21,120 nucleotides of DNA from Halarsenatibacter sp964462585 (GTDB taxonomy: Bacteria; Bacillota; Halanaerobiia; Halanaerobiales; Halarsenatibacteraceae). The stretch spans positions 1-21,120 of the forward strand of contig CAYXAK010000033.1 of assembly GCA_964462585.1 (NCBI GenBank), given 5' to 3'. Under the pieces are notes generated by a model. It ran no database searches, was not told the DNA's origin, and was given only the letters and a program-made list of their open reading frames with translations. This document shows, one piece after another, positions 6,847-14,117 of this stretch. The first letter of the stretch is position 1. The number at the start of each line of letters is the position of its first letter. The position numbers and the translations under genes were made by a program.

Positions 6847-6875
6847 ATCATACCATTTTAAAGTGTAAAAGTCAA
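6847..6875 (-). promoter_or_regulatory. Promoter of abrB-def
   Basis: On the minus strand: -35 box TTGACT (6870-6875), a 17-base spacer ending in TGG (an extended -10 element), and -10 box TATGAT (6847-6852). It lies 84 bases upstream of the abrB start. Confidence 0.75.
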
Positions 6876-6942
6876 CTATTAAAATGTATCGGGGGAGGTG
6901 TTTTGAATAGGAGGATGAGAAAAAAAGATGAGAAATAAAAAA

Positions 6943-7581
6943 TCAGCTGACAAGGCTCAAAAGCACTGTGAAAAAGTGGGCTATACTCCCGGCCAGCACA
7001 AATATATGCCAGATGGCATGATTAAATCTGAGATCTTTTTTGATATAGAAGATGGTGCCGACGGAGTAAAAAATCCCGCCCAGCACCAGAAATATTATGC
7101 TGGTGCTGCTCAATGAGACCAGAAGCTGCCTCAGTGTCAAAATACTCAGCCATCCCATGATCAGGTAGAGAAGCAGAGAAACCTTCTTCATCCTCTCAAA
7201 CCAGAATATATTGGTGATTATCCCTGCCAGGGCAATAGCCCAAACGATGCTGAACACCGACCAGCCCAGCCTGCTCCGCAAAAATATTATGGTTATAGGG
7301 GTATAGGTGCCGGCTATCATCAGATAGATCGCTGAGTGATCTATTATCTTCAGCACATATTTGGTCCTGCCCCGGGGAAAGCTGTGATAGAGTGTGGAGG
7401 AGAGATATAATATGACGAGTGTGGCTCCGTAGATGCTGCTGGCGGTGATATGTCTGGCCTCACCCTGAATATAGGCCACGATGATGAGCACAACAAGGGC
7501 GGCTATGGCCATACCCAGACCGACTCCATGCAGAACCGCATTGGCTATCTCTTCGCTGTCATATCCACCATAATCGGTCAT
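6943..7581 (-). CDS. Hemolysin III family (PAQR/YqfA-type) membrane protein
   Basis: A 212-residue integral membrane protein with about seven hydrophobic segments. Family marks are EIANAVLHGVGLGM at the N-terminus, STLYHSF with RTKYVLKIIDHSAIYLMIAGTY split across segments two and three, and NHAIWHIFVLAGSIAHFF at the end. The conserved His residues (YHSF, DHSAIY, HAIWH, AHFF) form the metal site known in the PAQR superfamily. Despite the name, the role of most bacterial members is uncertain; some affect membrane fluidity. The ATG at 7581 has GAGGTG about 7 bases upstream. It follows the solute-binding protein gene by 34 bases on the same strand. No clear terminator is visible after its stop. 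Confidence 0.9.
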   Translation of the reverse strand: MTDYGGYDSEEIANAVLHGVGLGMAIAALVVLIIVAYIQGEARHITASSIYGATLVILYLSSTLYHSFPRGRTKYVLKIIDHSAIYLMIAGTYTPITIIFLRSRLGWSVFSIVWAIALAGIITNIFWFERMKKVSLLLYLIMGWLSILTLRQLLVSLSSTSIIFLVLGGIFYSVGTIFYIKKDLRFNHAIWHIFVLAGSIAHFFTVLLSLVS

Positions 7582-7615
7582 CTTTACACCTCAATATTTA
7601 TCTCTCATCAGAAAC

Positions 7616-8920
7616 TCAAATATCAATATCTTCTACTCCCCGGCCCAGGATATCTTCGATCCCCAGCTGCATATTCTCCAGAGCTGAGAGCGGATCCTGT
7701 GCCCCTGTTAGAGCAGAATGTGCCTCGGTAAAGACGATCTCAGAAACTGCATCATAATAGGGGGCTGTCTGGGAGGAGGGTCGGGGGACTGCTTCCTCGA
7801 ACATGTCAAAAAACTCGGCAAAATAGGGGTTGGCTTCCAGAACCTCTTCATCATCATATAGGTCTATGATGGTGGGAGGCAGTGAAGCCTCAACGGCCCT
7901 CAGCTTCTGCACCTCTTCACCGGCCAGATAAAAAGCAAACTCTGCAGCTTCCTGCACATTCTCACTGTAATCGCTTACACCCAGATGCCACCCGCCCAGA
8001 GCCGAGGCGCTCTCACCTTCAGGCCCGGCGGGAATCCGGGTTACACCAAATTCTTCGATCTGCTCGCTCTCCTGACTCAGACCATAGGCATAGGGCCAGT
8101 TGCGCATAAAAGCTGCATTGCCCTCATGCCAGATTGCCCGGGCATCTTCCTCCAGAAAACCGGTGACACCGCGGGGGCTGATATCACCAATCCAGCCGGC
8201 TGCCTTATTCAGCATATACTCATTATTATCATTCAATACCGTCACTTCACCTTCGGGAGATACAATCCTTCCCCCATCATTGGAGGCAAACCATTCCAGA
8301 ACATTGGTGGTAAGGCCCTCGTAGGCATCACCCTGCCAGACATATCCATAGAACTGAGGATTTTCCTCTCTTTCTCCCTCCATTATAATCCGGGCCTTCT
8401 CCTCCAGCTCACACCATGTCTCGGGCAGATCAAGGCCGTATTCATCGAGGAGATCAGCCCTGTAATAGAGCATGCCGGCATCTACAAACCAGGGCATGGC
8501 GATGAGTTCGCCGGCAGTGGTGGTATTATTCTCTATGACAAAATCAAAATGCCCCTCCAGATGCTCCTCTGCCCCCATCTCATATAAATCCACAAGGTGC
8601 TCGGCCAGTATCCCGGGCCAGATGACGTCTATCTGAAAAATATCTATCTCCGGACTCTCACGTTCAAAATAGTTGAGAAAATAACTCAACCTTTCTTCAG
8701 AAGGTTCCGGGGATTCAACCAGTTCGATCGATATGTCGGGATTTTCCTCCATATACATTTCAGCCGCAGTGACCACAGTCTCGTATTCTATTCCCACTTC
8801 TCCCACGGCCACAGTCAGTTCCGTTTTTTCATCGGCCTGTACTGCTTCACAGGGAACAAGCCAGAACAGTGCAAATATCAACAGCAGCACAACAACTGCA
8901 GCTCCGGAATAATCCCGCAT
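7616..8920 (-). CDS. ABC transporter solute-binding protein, family 1 (sugar type)
   Basis: A 434-residue exported protein of the extracellular solute-binding family that includes maltose- and trehalose-binding proteins. Residues about 7-24 are a hydrophobic signal segment, followed by EAVQADE, a plausible signal-peptidase site. A Cys just before it lacks a canonical lipobox. The mature protein shows typical features: ELTVAVGEVGIEYETVVTAA, the DIFQIDVIWPG stretch, LIAMPWFVDAGMLYYRADLL, and the late GGWHLGVS region. The ligand is probably an oligosaccharide, but this is inferred from the family alone. The ATG at 8920 has AGGAGG about 7 bases upstream. No permease or ATPase gene lies nearby, so it must use components encoded elsewhere. 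It follows hfq by 34 bases. Confidence 0.9.
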   Translation of the reverse strand: MRDYSGAAVVVLLLIFALFWLVPCEAVQADEKTELTVAVGEVGIEYETVVTAAEMYMEENPDISIELVESPEPSEERLSYFLNYFERESPEIDIFQIDVIWPGILAEHLVDLYEMGAEEHLEGHFDFVIENNTTTAGELIAMPWFVDAGMLYYRADLLDEYGLDLPETWCELEEKARIIMEGEREENPQFYGYVWQGDAYEGLTTNVLEWFASNDGGRIVSPEGEVTVLNDNNEYMLNKAAGWIGDISPRGVTGFLEEDARAIWHEGNAAFMRNWPYAYGLSQESEQIEEFGVTRIPAGPEGESASALGGWHLGVSDYSENVQEAAEFAFYLAGEEVQKLRAVEASLPPTIIDLYDDEEVLEANPYFAEFFDMFEEAVPRPSSQTAPYYDAVSEIVFTEAHSALTGAQDPLSALENMQLGIEDILGRGVEDIDI

Positions 8921-8954
8921 ATGATCCCCTCCTGTTCGGGTTAATTATACTTAA

Positions 8955-9194
8955 TTATTCCTCTCCCCCGGAAGGCATGGCCTCCTCAATTGAAGCTGCG
9001 GGTTCTATGGTGGAGATCGCATGCTTAAACAGCAGCTTATTCTTGCCGCCGTCCTCCAGGATAATCGTGAAATTATCAAAGCCCTCCACAAAACCATTGA
9101 GCTGATAGCCGCTGATGAGATAAACAGTTACCTTGATGTTGTTCTTGCGGACGTGATTTAAAATTCTATCCTGATAATTATAGCTCTTTGACAC
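8955..9194 (-). CDS. hfq: RNA chaperone Hfq
   Basis: A 79-residue Sm-like protein that forms a hexameric ring and binds small RNAs and mRNAs. The Sm1/Sm2 core is clear: YQDRILNHVRKNNIKVTVYL, then LNGFVEGFDNFTIILED, ending in the Hfq signature FKHAIST (usually YKHAI). The proximal-face Gln of YQD is present. The C-terminus is short and acidic. The start is a GTG at 9194 with GAGGAGG about 8 bases upstream. Unusually, it is not beside miaA or mutL. Upstream is the tRNA-Arg gene, with only a weak terminator between, and downstream is the solute-binding protein. I see no convincing promoter of its own in the AT-rich 170 bases upstream. Confidence 0.96.
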   Translation of the reverse strand: MSKSYNYQDRILNHVRKNNIKVTVYLISGYQLNGFVEGFDNFTIILEDGGKNKLLFKHAISTIEPAASIEEAMPSGGEE

Positions 9195-9318
9195 AGAAAA
9201 GCCCTCCTCTTTTATGTATTTATTTGCTATTACATACTTCTGGGTATAAACAAAAAATTCCTTTTTTGAATTTAAAATAAGAAATGAGTTGGAATCCGGG
9301 CCGGAAGAAATAGCAAAT

Positions 9319-9341
9319 CCCCGGGCCAGAAAAACCCGAGG
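9319..9341 (-). terminator. Possible weak terminator after tRNA-Arg
   Basis: On the minus strand CCTCGGG and CCCGGGG can form a 7-bp stem with a 9-base loop, followed by ATTTGCTATTTC. The T-tract is poor, so termination may be partial and leave read-through into hfq. Confidence 0.35.
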
Positions 9342-9367
9342 AAATACTTTTATAATCAGTATAGAGA

Positions 9368-9444
9368 TGGTGGGACTAGCAGGATTTGAACCTGCGGCCT
9401 GCAGATTAGGAATCTGCCGCTCTGTCCAGCTGAGCTATAGCCCC
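9368..9444 (-). tRNA. tRNA-Arg (anticodon CCU)
   Basis: A full 77-nt cloverleaf on the minus strand. The acceptor stem is GGGGCTA with TAGTCCC, the D-arm GCTC/GAGC, and the anticodon stem GCAGA/TCTGC with loop TTCCTAA, giving anticodon CCU, which reads AGG. The T-arm is GCAGG TTCAAAT CCTGC. The discriminator is A and the 3' CCA is encoded. Confidence 0.97.
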
Positions 9445-9456
9445 ACTGCACAATAT

Positions 9457-9485
9457 ATGATATCATATCTGTCTCAACGCTTCAA
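9457..9485 (-). promoter_or_regulatory. Promoter of tRNA-Arg
   Basis: On the minus strand: -35 TTGAAG (9480-9485), a 17-base spacer with TG at the extended -10 position, and -10 TATCAT (9457-9462). It lies immediately beyond the apbE stop codon and 12 bases upstream of the tRNA. Confidence 0.6.
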
Positions 9486-10586
9486 CTAATCAATCAATTC
9501 ATCCCAATCAACCACGGTGAACTCATCATCGAATATCTCCAGCTCGTCCTCTACACCGGAGGTCACATAAACCTCCATATCCTCGTTAATAAAAATAGCT
9601 TCCATATTCTCCTGTTCCTCTATCAGATCCCGCCCGGGAAGTCCCCGGACTAAAATCCCTGTTGAATAAGCATCAGCTTTCAGGGGATCTTCTGTGATGA
9701 TGGAAGTGCTTATTATCCCGTGATCTGAGGGATAACCTGTAGCAGGATCTATTATATGATGATATTCCTCACCATCCTCTTCAAAATAACGCTCATAATC
9801 TCCGGAGGTGACGATTGCTCTGTGCCTTTCAATATCCTCTTCATCAACATTGACTGCAGCCATAACTTCACCCCGACCGGCGCGGGGATTCTGTATGCCT
9901 ATCCTCCAGGGAGTTTCATCGGGTTTGATACCCATGAGTGTAATATTTCCGCCCAGGTTTATAAAGGCACTATCCACCCCGGTATCTTCCAGAATCCTGT
10001 ATGCTTCCACAGAAGCATAACCTTTGGCTATTGCCCCCAGATCCAGCTCCATACCCTCTTCAGTCAGAGAGACAGCGGTATTCTCCTCATCAAAGTGGAT
10101 CTTCTCATAATCCACAAGATCAATCGTTGCCGCAATTTCCTCTTCAGCCGGAACGGAGGGCCCATCTTCACTGCCCCATCCCCACAGAAGAGTCAGCGCT
10201 CCTATGGTGGGATCAAAATCGCCTTCCAGTTCACGGGCTAACTCAACCGAATCCCGAAGCAGATCATAAGTCTTCTGGCTGACCTCAACAGGTTCTCCTC
10301 CTGCATTCTGGTTTATCCTGGATATCTCACTGTGCTCTTTATAGATATCAAGTTTTTCGTCAATCTCCTCTAGGCGGGCAAAAACCCTATCGACAGCTGC
10401 TCTGCCCTCTTCCTCACCGGGGGCGTAAACCCTGACGGTATTCATGGTATCAAGTAGCAGAACATTATCCTCATACTCCACCAGATCGGAAACCGCAGTC
10501 TCCTCGGTCTCCTGGGTCATAAAACCAAAGCCTATTATCAACAGGATGATTATAATTGAAATTCCGGTCAAAATTTTATTGTTCAT
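9486..10586 (-). CDS. apbE: FAD:protein FMN transferase, membrane-anchored
   Basis: Attaches FMN covalently to a Thr or Ser of target proteins such as RnfG/RnfD-type redox subunits, using FAD and Mg2+, on the outer face of the membrane. Residues about 6-23 are one hydrophobic segment without a lipobox Cys, so it is probably an N-terminally anchored exoprotein. Family motifs in order are TMNTVRVYAP (47-56), RINQNAG, FDPTIGAL (124-131), LDLGAIAKGYA (181-191), INLGGN (209-214), HHIIDPATGYP (276-286) and ADAYSTG (304-310), which contains a metal-binding Asp. The length of 366 residues is typical. The ATG at 10586 has GGAGGAG upstream. It follows the methyltransferase by 19 bases, and no target protein is encoded in the window. 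Confidence 0.93.
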   Translation of the reverse strand: MNNKILTGISIIIILLIIGFGFMTQETEETAVSDLVEYEDNVLLLDTMNTVRVYAPGEEEGRAAVDRVFARLEEIDEKLDIYKEHSEISRINQNAGGEPVEVSQKTYDLLRDSVELARELEGDFDPTIGALTLLWGWGSEDGPSVPAEEEIAATIDLVDYEKIHFDEENTAVSLTEEGMELDLGAIAKGYASVEAYRILEDTGVDSAFINLGGNITLMGIKPDETPWRIGIQNPRAGRGEVMAAVNVDEEDIERHRAIVTSGDYERYFEEDGEEYHHIIDPATGYPSDHGIISTSIITEDPLKADAYSTGILVRGLPGRDLIEEQENMEAIFINEDMEVYVTSGVEDELEIFDDEFTVVDWDELID

Positions 10587-10605
10587 ATCTTGGTCTCCTC
10601 CTTCT

Positions 10606-11472
10606 TCAGCTCAGCCCGACAAAATACTTGATCTTTTTCAGCGCCCATCTTGCTCTCAAACCTGCTTTTCTGACCAATGAAGTGTCAGCAGGCGGACTTA
10701 ACCCTGCCACAAAATATACTCTGGAGCTTGTCTCTGTTCCTCTATTGAGAGAAATATTATCATAGCAGCGGACAAATTTAAAGCCCTGTGAACGGAGAAG
10801 CTCTTCCAGACTGGAGAGGGGAAAAGCTGTCTCCAGATGGCGCTCTCTATAGAAGCCGGATCGGCCTGTCAGGCTGATGGTCAGTTTAACCTCCCAGATA
10901 TTCTCCTCTTCTCTGACAATATCCTGCCACTGGCAGGTGAATTCCTCACCTTCAAAATGAGAATACCCGGATTCAATTGATTTAAGGCGTGAGCGGGTAT
11001 TATAATCAAATATAAATAGACCGTCCTCGCTCAGATGGCCGGCAGCTGCTGCGAAAACCTCTTTTAAATCGTCAAGATCCAGAATATAATTCATGCTGTC
11101 AAAAACAGAATAGATAAGATCATAATTCCTCGCCAGGGCAAATGATCTCATATCCTGCTCGCTCAGTTCGACCATCTGGCGATGATCGCTTAATTTTTGA
11201 CGGGCCTTTTCCAGCATCGCCCCTGATCTGTCGAGTCCATCGATCATAAATATATCAGCTTTTCTTAAAAACTGCTCCATCATGCTGCCGGTGCCGCAGG
11301 CCAGCTCCAGCAGCCTCTTCGGACTGCCGGCACCGAGATAGCGACATAAAAACAGCAGATAATCACACCAGCAGCTGTAGGGAACAGAAGTCATTATCTC
11401 ATCATATATTTCTGCAAATGCCTCATAGCTGGCGGAGGCAGAAAATTCATCGCTATTTTCAACCTCGTCCAA
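10606..11472 (-). CDS. Class I SAM-dependent methyltransferase
   Basis: A 288-residue methyltransferase of unknown substrate. The SAM-binding motif I is LLELACGTGS (about 54-63). It is followed by MIDGLDRSGAMLEKAR (the acidic motif-II loop), and then YDLIYSVFDSMNYILDLDDL, the pattern of the small-molecule methyltransferase_11/25 group. LSEDGLFIFDYNT follows. The frame is open for 39 codons further upstream, into engB, but I choose the TTG at 11472. It has AGGAGG 8 bases upstream and gives the normal family start EAFAEIYDEIM. The start lies 35 bases after the engB stop. The gene is part of the engB-methyltransferase-apbE run. Confidence 0.85.
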   Translation of the reverse strand: MDEVENSDEFSASASYEAFAEIYDEIMTSVPYSCWCDYLLFLCRYLGAGSPKRLLELACGTGSMMEQFLRKADIFMIDGLDRSGAMLEKARQKLSDHRQMVELSEQDMRSFALARNYDLIYSVFDSMNYILDLDDLKEVFAAAAGHLSEDGLFIFDYNTRSRLKSIESGYSHFEGEEFTCQWQDIVREEENIWEVKLTISLTGRSGFYRERHLETAFPLSSLEELLRSQGFKFVRCYDNISLNRGTETSSRVYFVAGLSPPADTSLVRKAGLRARWALKKIKYFVGLS

Positions 11473-11507
11473 CAGCTTCCCCTCCTGACAGCAGTATAGC
11501 GCAACTC

Positions 11508-12086
11508 CTAGCCCAGAAGTTCTTTGATGAAAGTGGTCAGCCTCTTTTTTCCGTAACCCTCGGTGGCGGAGGTCAGCACCACAATGCATTCATCTATTCC
11601 CAGCTCCCGGGCTATCATCTCCTTCTGAATATTCTGCTGGCTGCGATTAAGTTTGTCACATTTTGTTGCCGCAACGATAAAATCCAGGTCGGCAGCCATA
11701 AGCCAGTCCATCATGAGAATGTCATCTTCACTGGGCTCATGACGGGCATCAACGATCTGTACTATACCGCGTAAGTTCCGGCGATGGTGCAGATAATCCT
11801 CGATCAAAAATGCCCATCTGTCCTTCTCCTCTTCGGGCACTCTGGCATAACCATAGCCGGGCAGATCAACCAGACAGAAGCGATCATCGACTCGGAAAAA
11901 ATTTATACTCCGGGTTCTTCCCGGAGTTGAGCTGATCCGGGCCAGTTTTTTCCTGCCCAGCAGCATATTTATCAATGAAGATTTGCCGACATTGGAACGA
12001 CCGGAGAAAGCGACCTCAGGGAACATATGGCGGGGATACTGATCTGATTCATGGGCGCTCTTTATAAACTCCACATCATCAAACAT
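11508..12086 (-). CDS. engB: Ribosome biogenesis GTP-binding protein EngB (YsxC)
   Basis: A GTPase needed for assembly of the large ribosomal subunit. All five G motifs are visible: G1 GRSNVGKSS (29-37), G2 PGRTRSINF, G3 DLPGYGYA, G4 TKCD, and G5 TSAT near the C-terminus. I start it at the ATG 12086 (MFDDVEFIKSA), which gives 192 residues and matches the family. The ribosome binding site there is weak (ATGAGAG). A GTG further upstream at 12137 has no ribosome binding site and would add residues foreign to the family. It lies about 110 bases after clpX, a larger gap than elsewhere in this run. In many Firmicutes lon lies between clpX and engB; it is absent here. Confidence 0.93.
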   Translation of the reverse strand: MFDDVEFIKSAHESDQYPRHMFPEVAFSGRSNVGKSSLINMLLGRKKLARISSTPGRTRSINFFRVDDRFCLVDLPGYGYARVPEEEKDRWAFLIEDYLHHRRNLRGIVQIVDARHEPSEDDILMMDWLMAADLDFIVAATKCDKLNRSQQNIQKEMIARELGIDECIVVLTSATEGYGKKRLTTFIKELLG

Positions 12087-12137
12087 ATCGATCACACTCT
12101 CATAAAAATTATTTTCAAAACAAAGAGGAGGCTGCAC

Positions 12138-12166
12138 CGGGCCAGAACAGCTGCTGCCTGGCCGGT
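12138..12166 (-). repeat. GC-rich inverted repeat between clpX and engB
   Basis: CCGGCCAG and CTGGCCCGG (one bulged base) can pair around a 12-base centre containing CAGCTG. A pyrimidine-rich stretch, CCTCCTCTTTGTTTTG, follows downstream on the minus strand. It may be a weak attenuator or an mRNA-processing hairpin rather than a strong terminator. Confidence 0.4.
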
Positions 12167-12197
12167 CACACCTCCTGATGCTGGCTATTGTTTATAA

Positions 12198-13454
12198 TTA
12201 AGCTGTTTCCTCACGGTTATCACTGTGGCGTATCAGCTCGGGCTCTGCATTTTCCTCGACTACCTCTTTGGTGATAATACATTTTTTTATGTCCTGGTAG
12301 GAGGGCAGTTCGTACATTACATCGAGTATGGAATTTTCCACCACAGACCTGAGTCCTCGGGCTCCGCTGTTGCGTCCCAGTGCCTTTTGAGAGATGGCCA
12401 TAAGGGCCTCATCGGTGAATTCCAGCTCAACATCATCCATGGCAAAAAACTTCTTGTACTGTTTGACAAGTGCATTTCGGGGTGTGGTCAGAATCTCCAC
12501 CAGATCCTCCTCCATCAGCTCGTCGAGAGTGACCAGCACCGGCATGCGTCCGATGAATTCCGGGATCAAACCATAGTGGAGCAGATCCTGGGGCAGCACA
12601 TGTTTCAAAGTATCGCCTATATTGTCCTTCTCCTCGTGGGTCTGGATATCCGCTCCAAAGCCTAGAGATTTATCCTTGATACGGTTGTTTATGACATCAT
12701 CCAGACCGTCAAATGAGCCTCCGGCGATGAAGAGTATATTTGAGGTATCTATCTGGATGAACTCCTGATGGGGGTGCTTTCTGCCACCCTGTGGGGGTAC
12801 ACTTGCCGTGGTGCCCTCAAGAATTTTGAGAAGTGCCTGCTGCACACCCTCCCCGGAGACATCTCTGGTTATAGAGGGATTTTCGGATTTGCGGGCAACT
12901 TTATCTATCTCATCGACATAGATAATGCCCTTTTCAGCCTTTTCCACATCATAATCTGCAGCCTGAATCAATTTTAGCAGTATATTCTCAACGTCCTCTC
13001 CCACATAACCTGCTTCTGTGAGCGAGGTGGCATCGGTGATGGCAAAGGGCACATCAAGTATCCGGGCCAGAGTCTGAGCCAAAAGCGTTTTGCCGCAGCC
13101 TGTGGGGCCTATCATCATTATATTGCTCTTCTCCAGCTCCACATCATCTATTTTCATATCAGAATTTACTCTTTTGTAGTGATTGTATACCGCAACGGAT
13201 AGCGTCTTTTTAGCTCTATTCTGCCCCACCACGTACTGGTCGAGAATATCCTTTATCTCGCCGGGTTTGGGCAGGCTCTGCAGGTCGAGGTCCATATCCT
13301 CATCGAGCTCTTCTTCAATTATCTCATTGCAGAGGTCGATGCATTCATCACATATATATACACCAGGTCCGGCCACAAGTTTCTGCACCTGTTCCTGGCT
13401 CTTACCACAGAAGGAACACTTCAATTGACCTTTCTCTTCTCCGAATTTAAACAT
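12198..13454 (-). CDS. clpX: ATP-dependent Clp protease ATP-binding subunit ClpX
   Basis: The hexameric AAA+ unfoldase that feeds tagged proteins to ClpP. The N-terminal zinc domain has CxxC at 13/16 and CxxC at 35/38. Walker A is GPTGCGKT (116-123), the pore loop GYVG (149-152), and Walker B IIYVDEIDKV (177-186). IPEFIGRMPV is the RKH-like region and GARGLRS the sensor 2 segment. The length of 418 residues is typical. The ATG at 13454 is preceded by an appropriate GAGGTG. It starts 22 bases after clpP ends, so the subunit genes are co-transcribed. The C-terminal tail is acidic, as in other proteins of this window. Confidence 0.98.
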   Translation of the reverse strand: MFKFGEEKGQLKCSFCGKSQEQVQKLVAGPGVYICDECIDLCNEIIEEELDEDMDLDLQSLPKPGEIKDILDQYVVGQNRAKKTLSVAVYNHYKRVNSDMKIDDVELEKSNIMMIGPTGCGKTLLAQTLARILDVPFAITDATSLTEAGYVGEDVENILLKLIQAADYDVEKAEKGIIYVDEIDKVARKSENPSITRDVSGEGVQQALLKILEGTTASVPPQGGRKHPHQEFIQIDTSNILFIAGGSFDGLDDVINNRIKDKSLGFGADIQTHEEKDNIGDTLKHVLPQDLLHYGLIPEFIGRMPVLVTLDELMEEDLVEILTTPRNALVKQYKKFFAMDDVELEFTDEALMAISQKALGRNSGARGLRSVVENSILDVMYELPSYQDIKKCIITKEVVEENAEPELIRHSDNREETA

Positions 13455-13476
13455 TCAATCACCTCATTAGAGAAAA

Positions 13477-14073
13477 CTAATTATCCTGTAATTCGCTGCG
13501 GGTTATTATATCGTCAATTATACCATAATTTTTGGCCTCTTCTGCATCCATGAAATAATCTCTCTCCACGTCCTCTTCTATTTCCTCTACGGTCCTGTCG
13601 GTATGATCACTGAGAATTTCATTTAGAATCTCCCTGATTCTGAGCAGTTCCTGGATATGGACTTCTGCTTCACTGGCTTTGCCCTGAATACCCCCAGCGG
13701 GCTGATGTATCATCACCCGGGAATAGGGAAGGCCGTGTCTTTTGCCCTCGGCACCTGCTGCCAGAAGCAGGGCACCGGCACTTGCTGCCTGACCCATGCA
13801 TATTGTTGATACGTCGGGTTTAATGTACTGCATCGTATCATACATGGCCAGGGCGGCTGTCACTGAACCGCCGGGGCTGTTTATATACAGGTAGATATCC
13901 TTATCGGGATCCTCTCCCTCTAAAAACAGCATCTGAGCGATGACCAGATTGGCAATCTCATCTGTGACATGGGAACCGAGAAAAACAATTCTATCTTTTA
14001 GAAGACGGGAATAGATATCATAGGAGCGCTCTCCCCGCCGGGTCTGTTCGACCACCATCGGCACTAAATTCAT
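13477..14073 (-). CDS. clpP: ATP-dependent Clp protease proteolytic subunit ClpP
   Basis: The serine protease that forms the double-heptamer chamber working with ClpX. The catalytic triad is visible: Ser98 in MGQAASAG, His123 in VMIHQP and Asp172 in ERDYFMD. The oxyanion stretch NSPGGSVTA is at 65-73, and the GIIDDIITR end is typical. I start at the ATG 14073 (MNLVPMVVEQT), giving 198 residues. It has AGGAGG 7 bases upstream and matches the family start; ten further in-frame upstream codons carry no ribosome binding site. It lies 44 bases downstream of tig and 22 bases upstream of clpX, the classic tig-clpP-clpX order. Confidence 0.98.
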   Translation of the reverse strand: MNLVPMVVEQTRRGERSYDIYSRLLKDRIVFLGSHVTDEIANLVIAQMLFLEGEDPDKDIYLYINSPGGSVTAALAMYDTMQYIKPDVSTICMGQAASAGALLLAAGAEGKRHGLPYSRVMIHQPAGGIQGKASEAEVHIQELLRIREILNEILSDHTDRTVEEIEEDVERDYFMDAEEAKNYGIIDDIITRSELQDN

Positions 14074-14117
14074 GAAAACACCTCCTGCTGTATTATCACA
14101 CATTCCTTATTTTCATT

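Noticed and set aside
6880..6942. Possible terminator after the hemolysin III gene
   Set aside because: There is a T-rich stretch but only a loopless TCAGCTGA palindrome before it, so no proper stem-loop can form.
6928..7116. Plus-strand open frame of 62 codons with GGAGG sequences upstream
   Set aside because: It lies almost wholly antisense to the hemolysin III gene and has no domain or convincing promoter. The GGAGG sequences are too far from the ATG or belong to an 11-codon frame.
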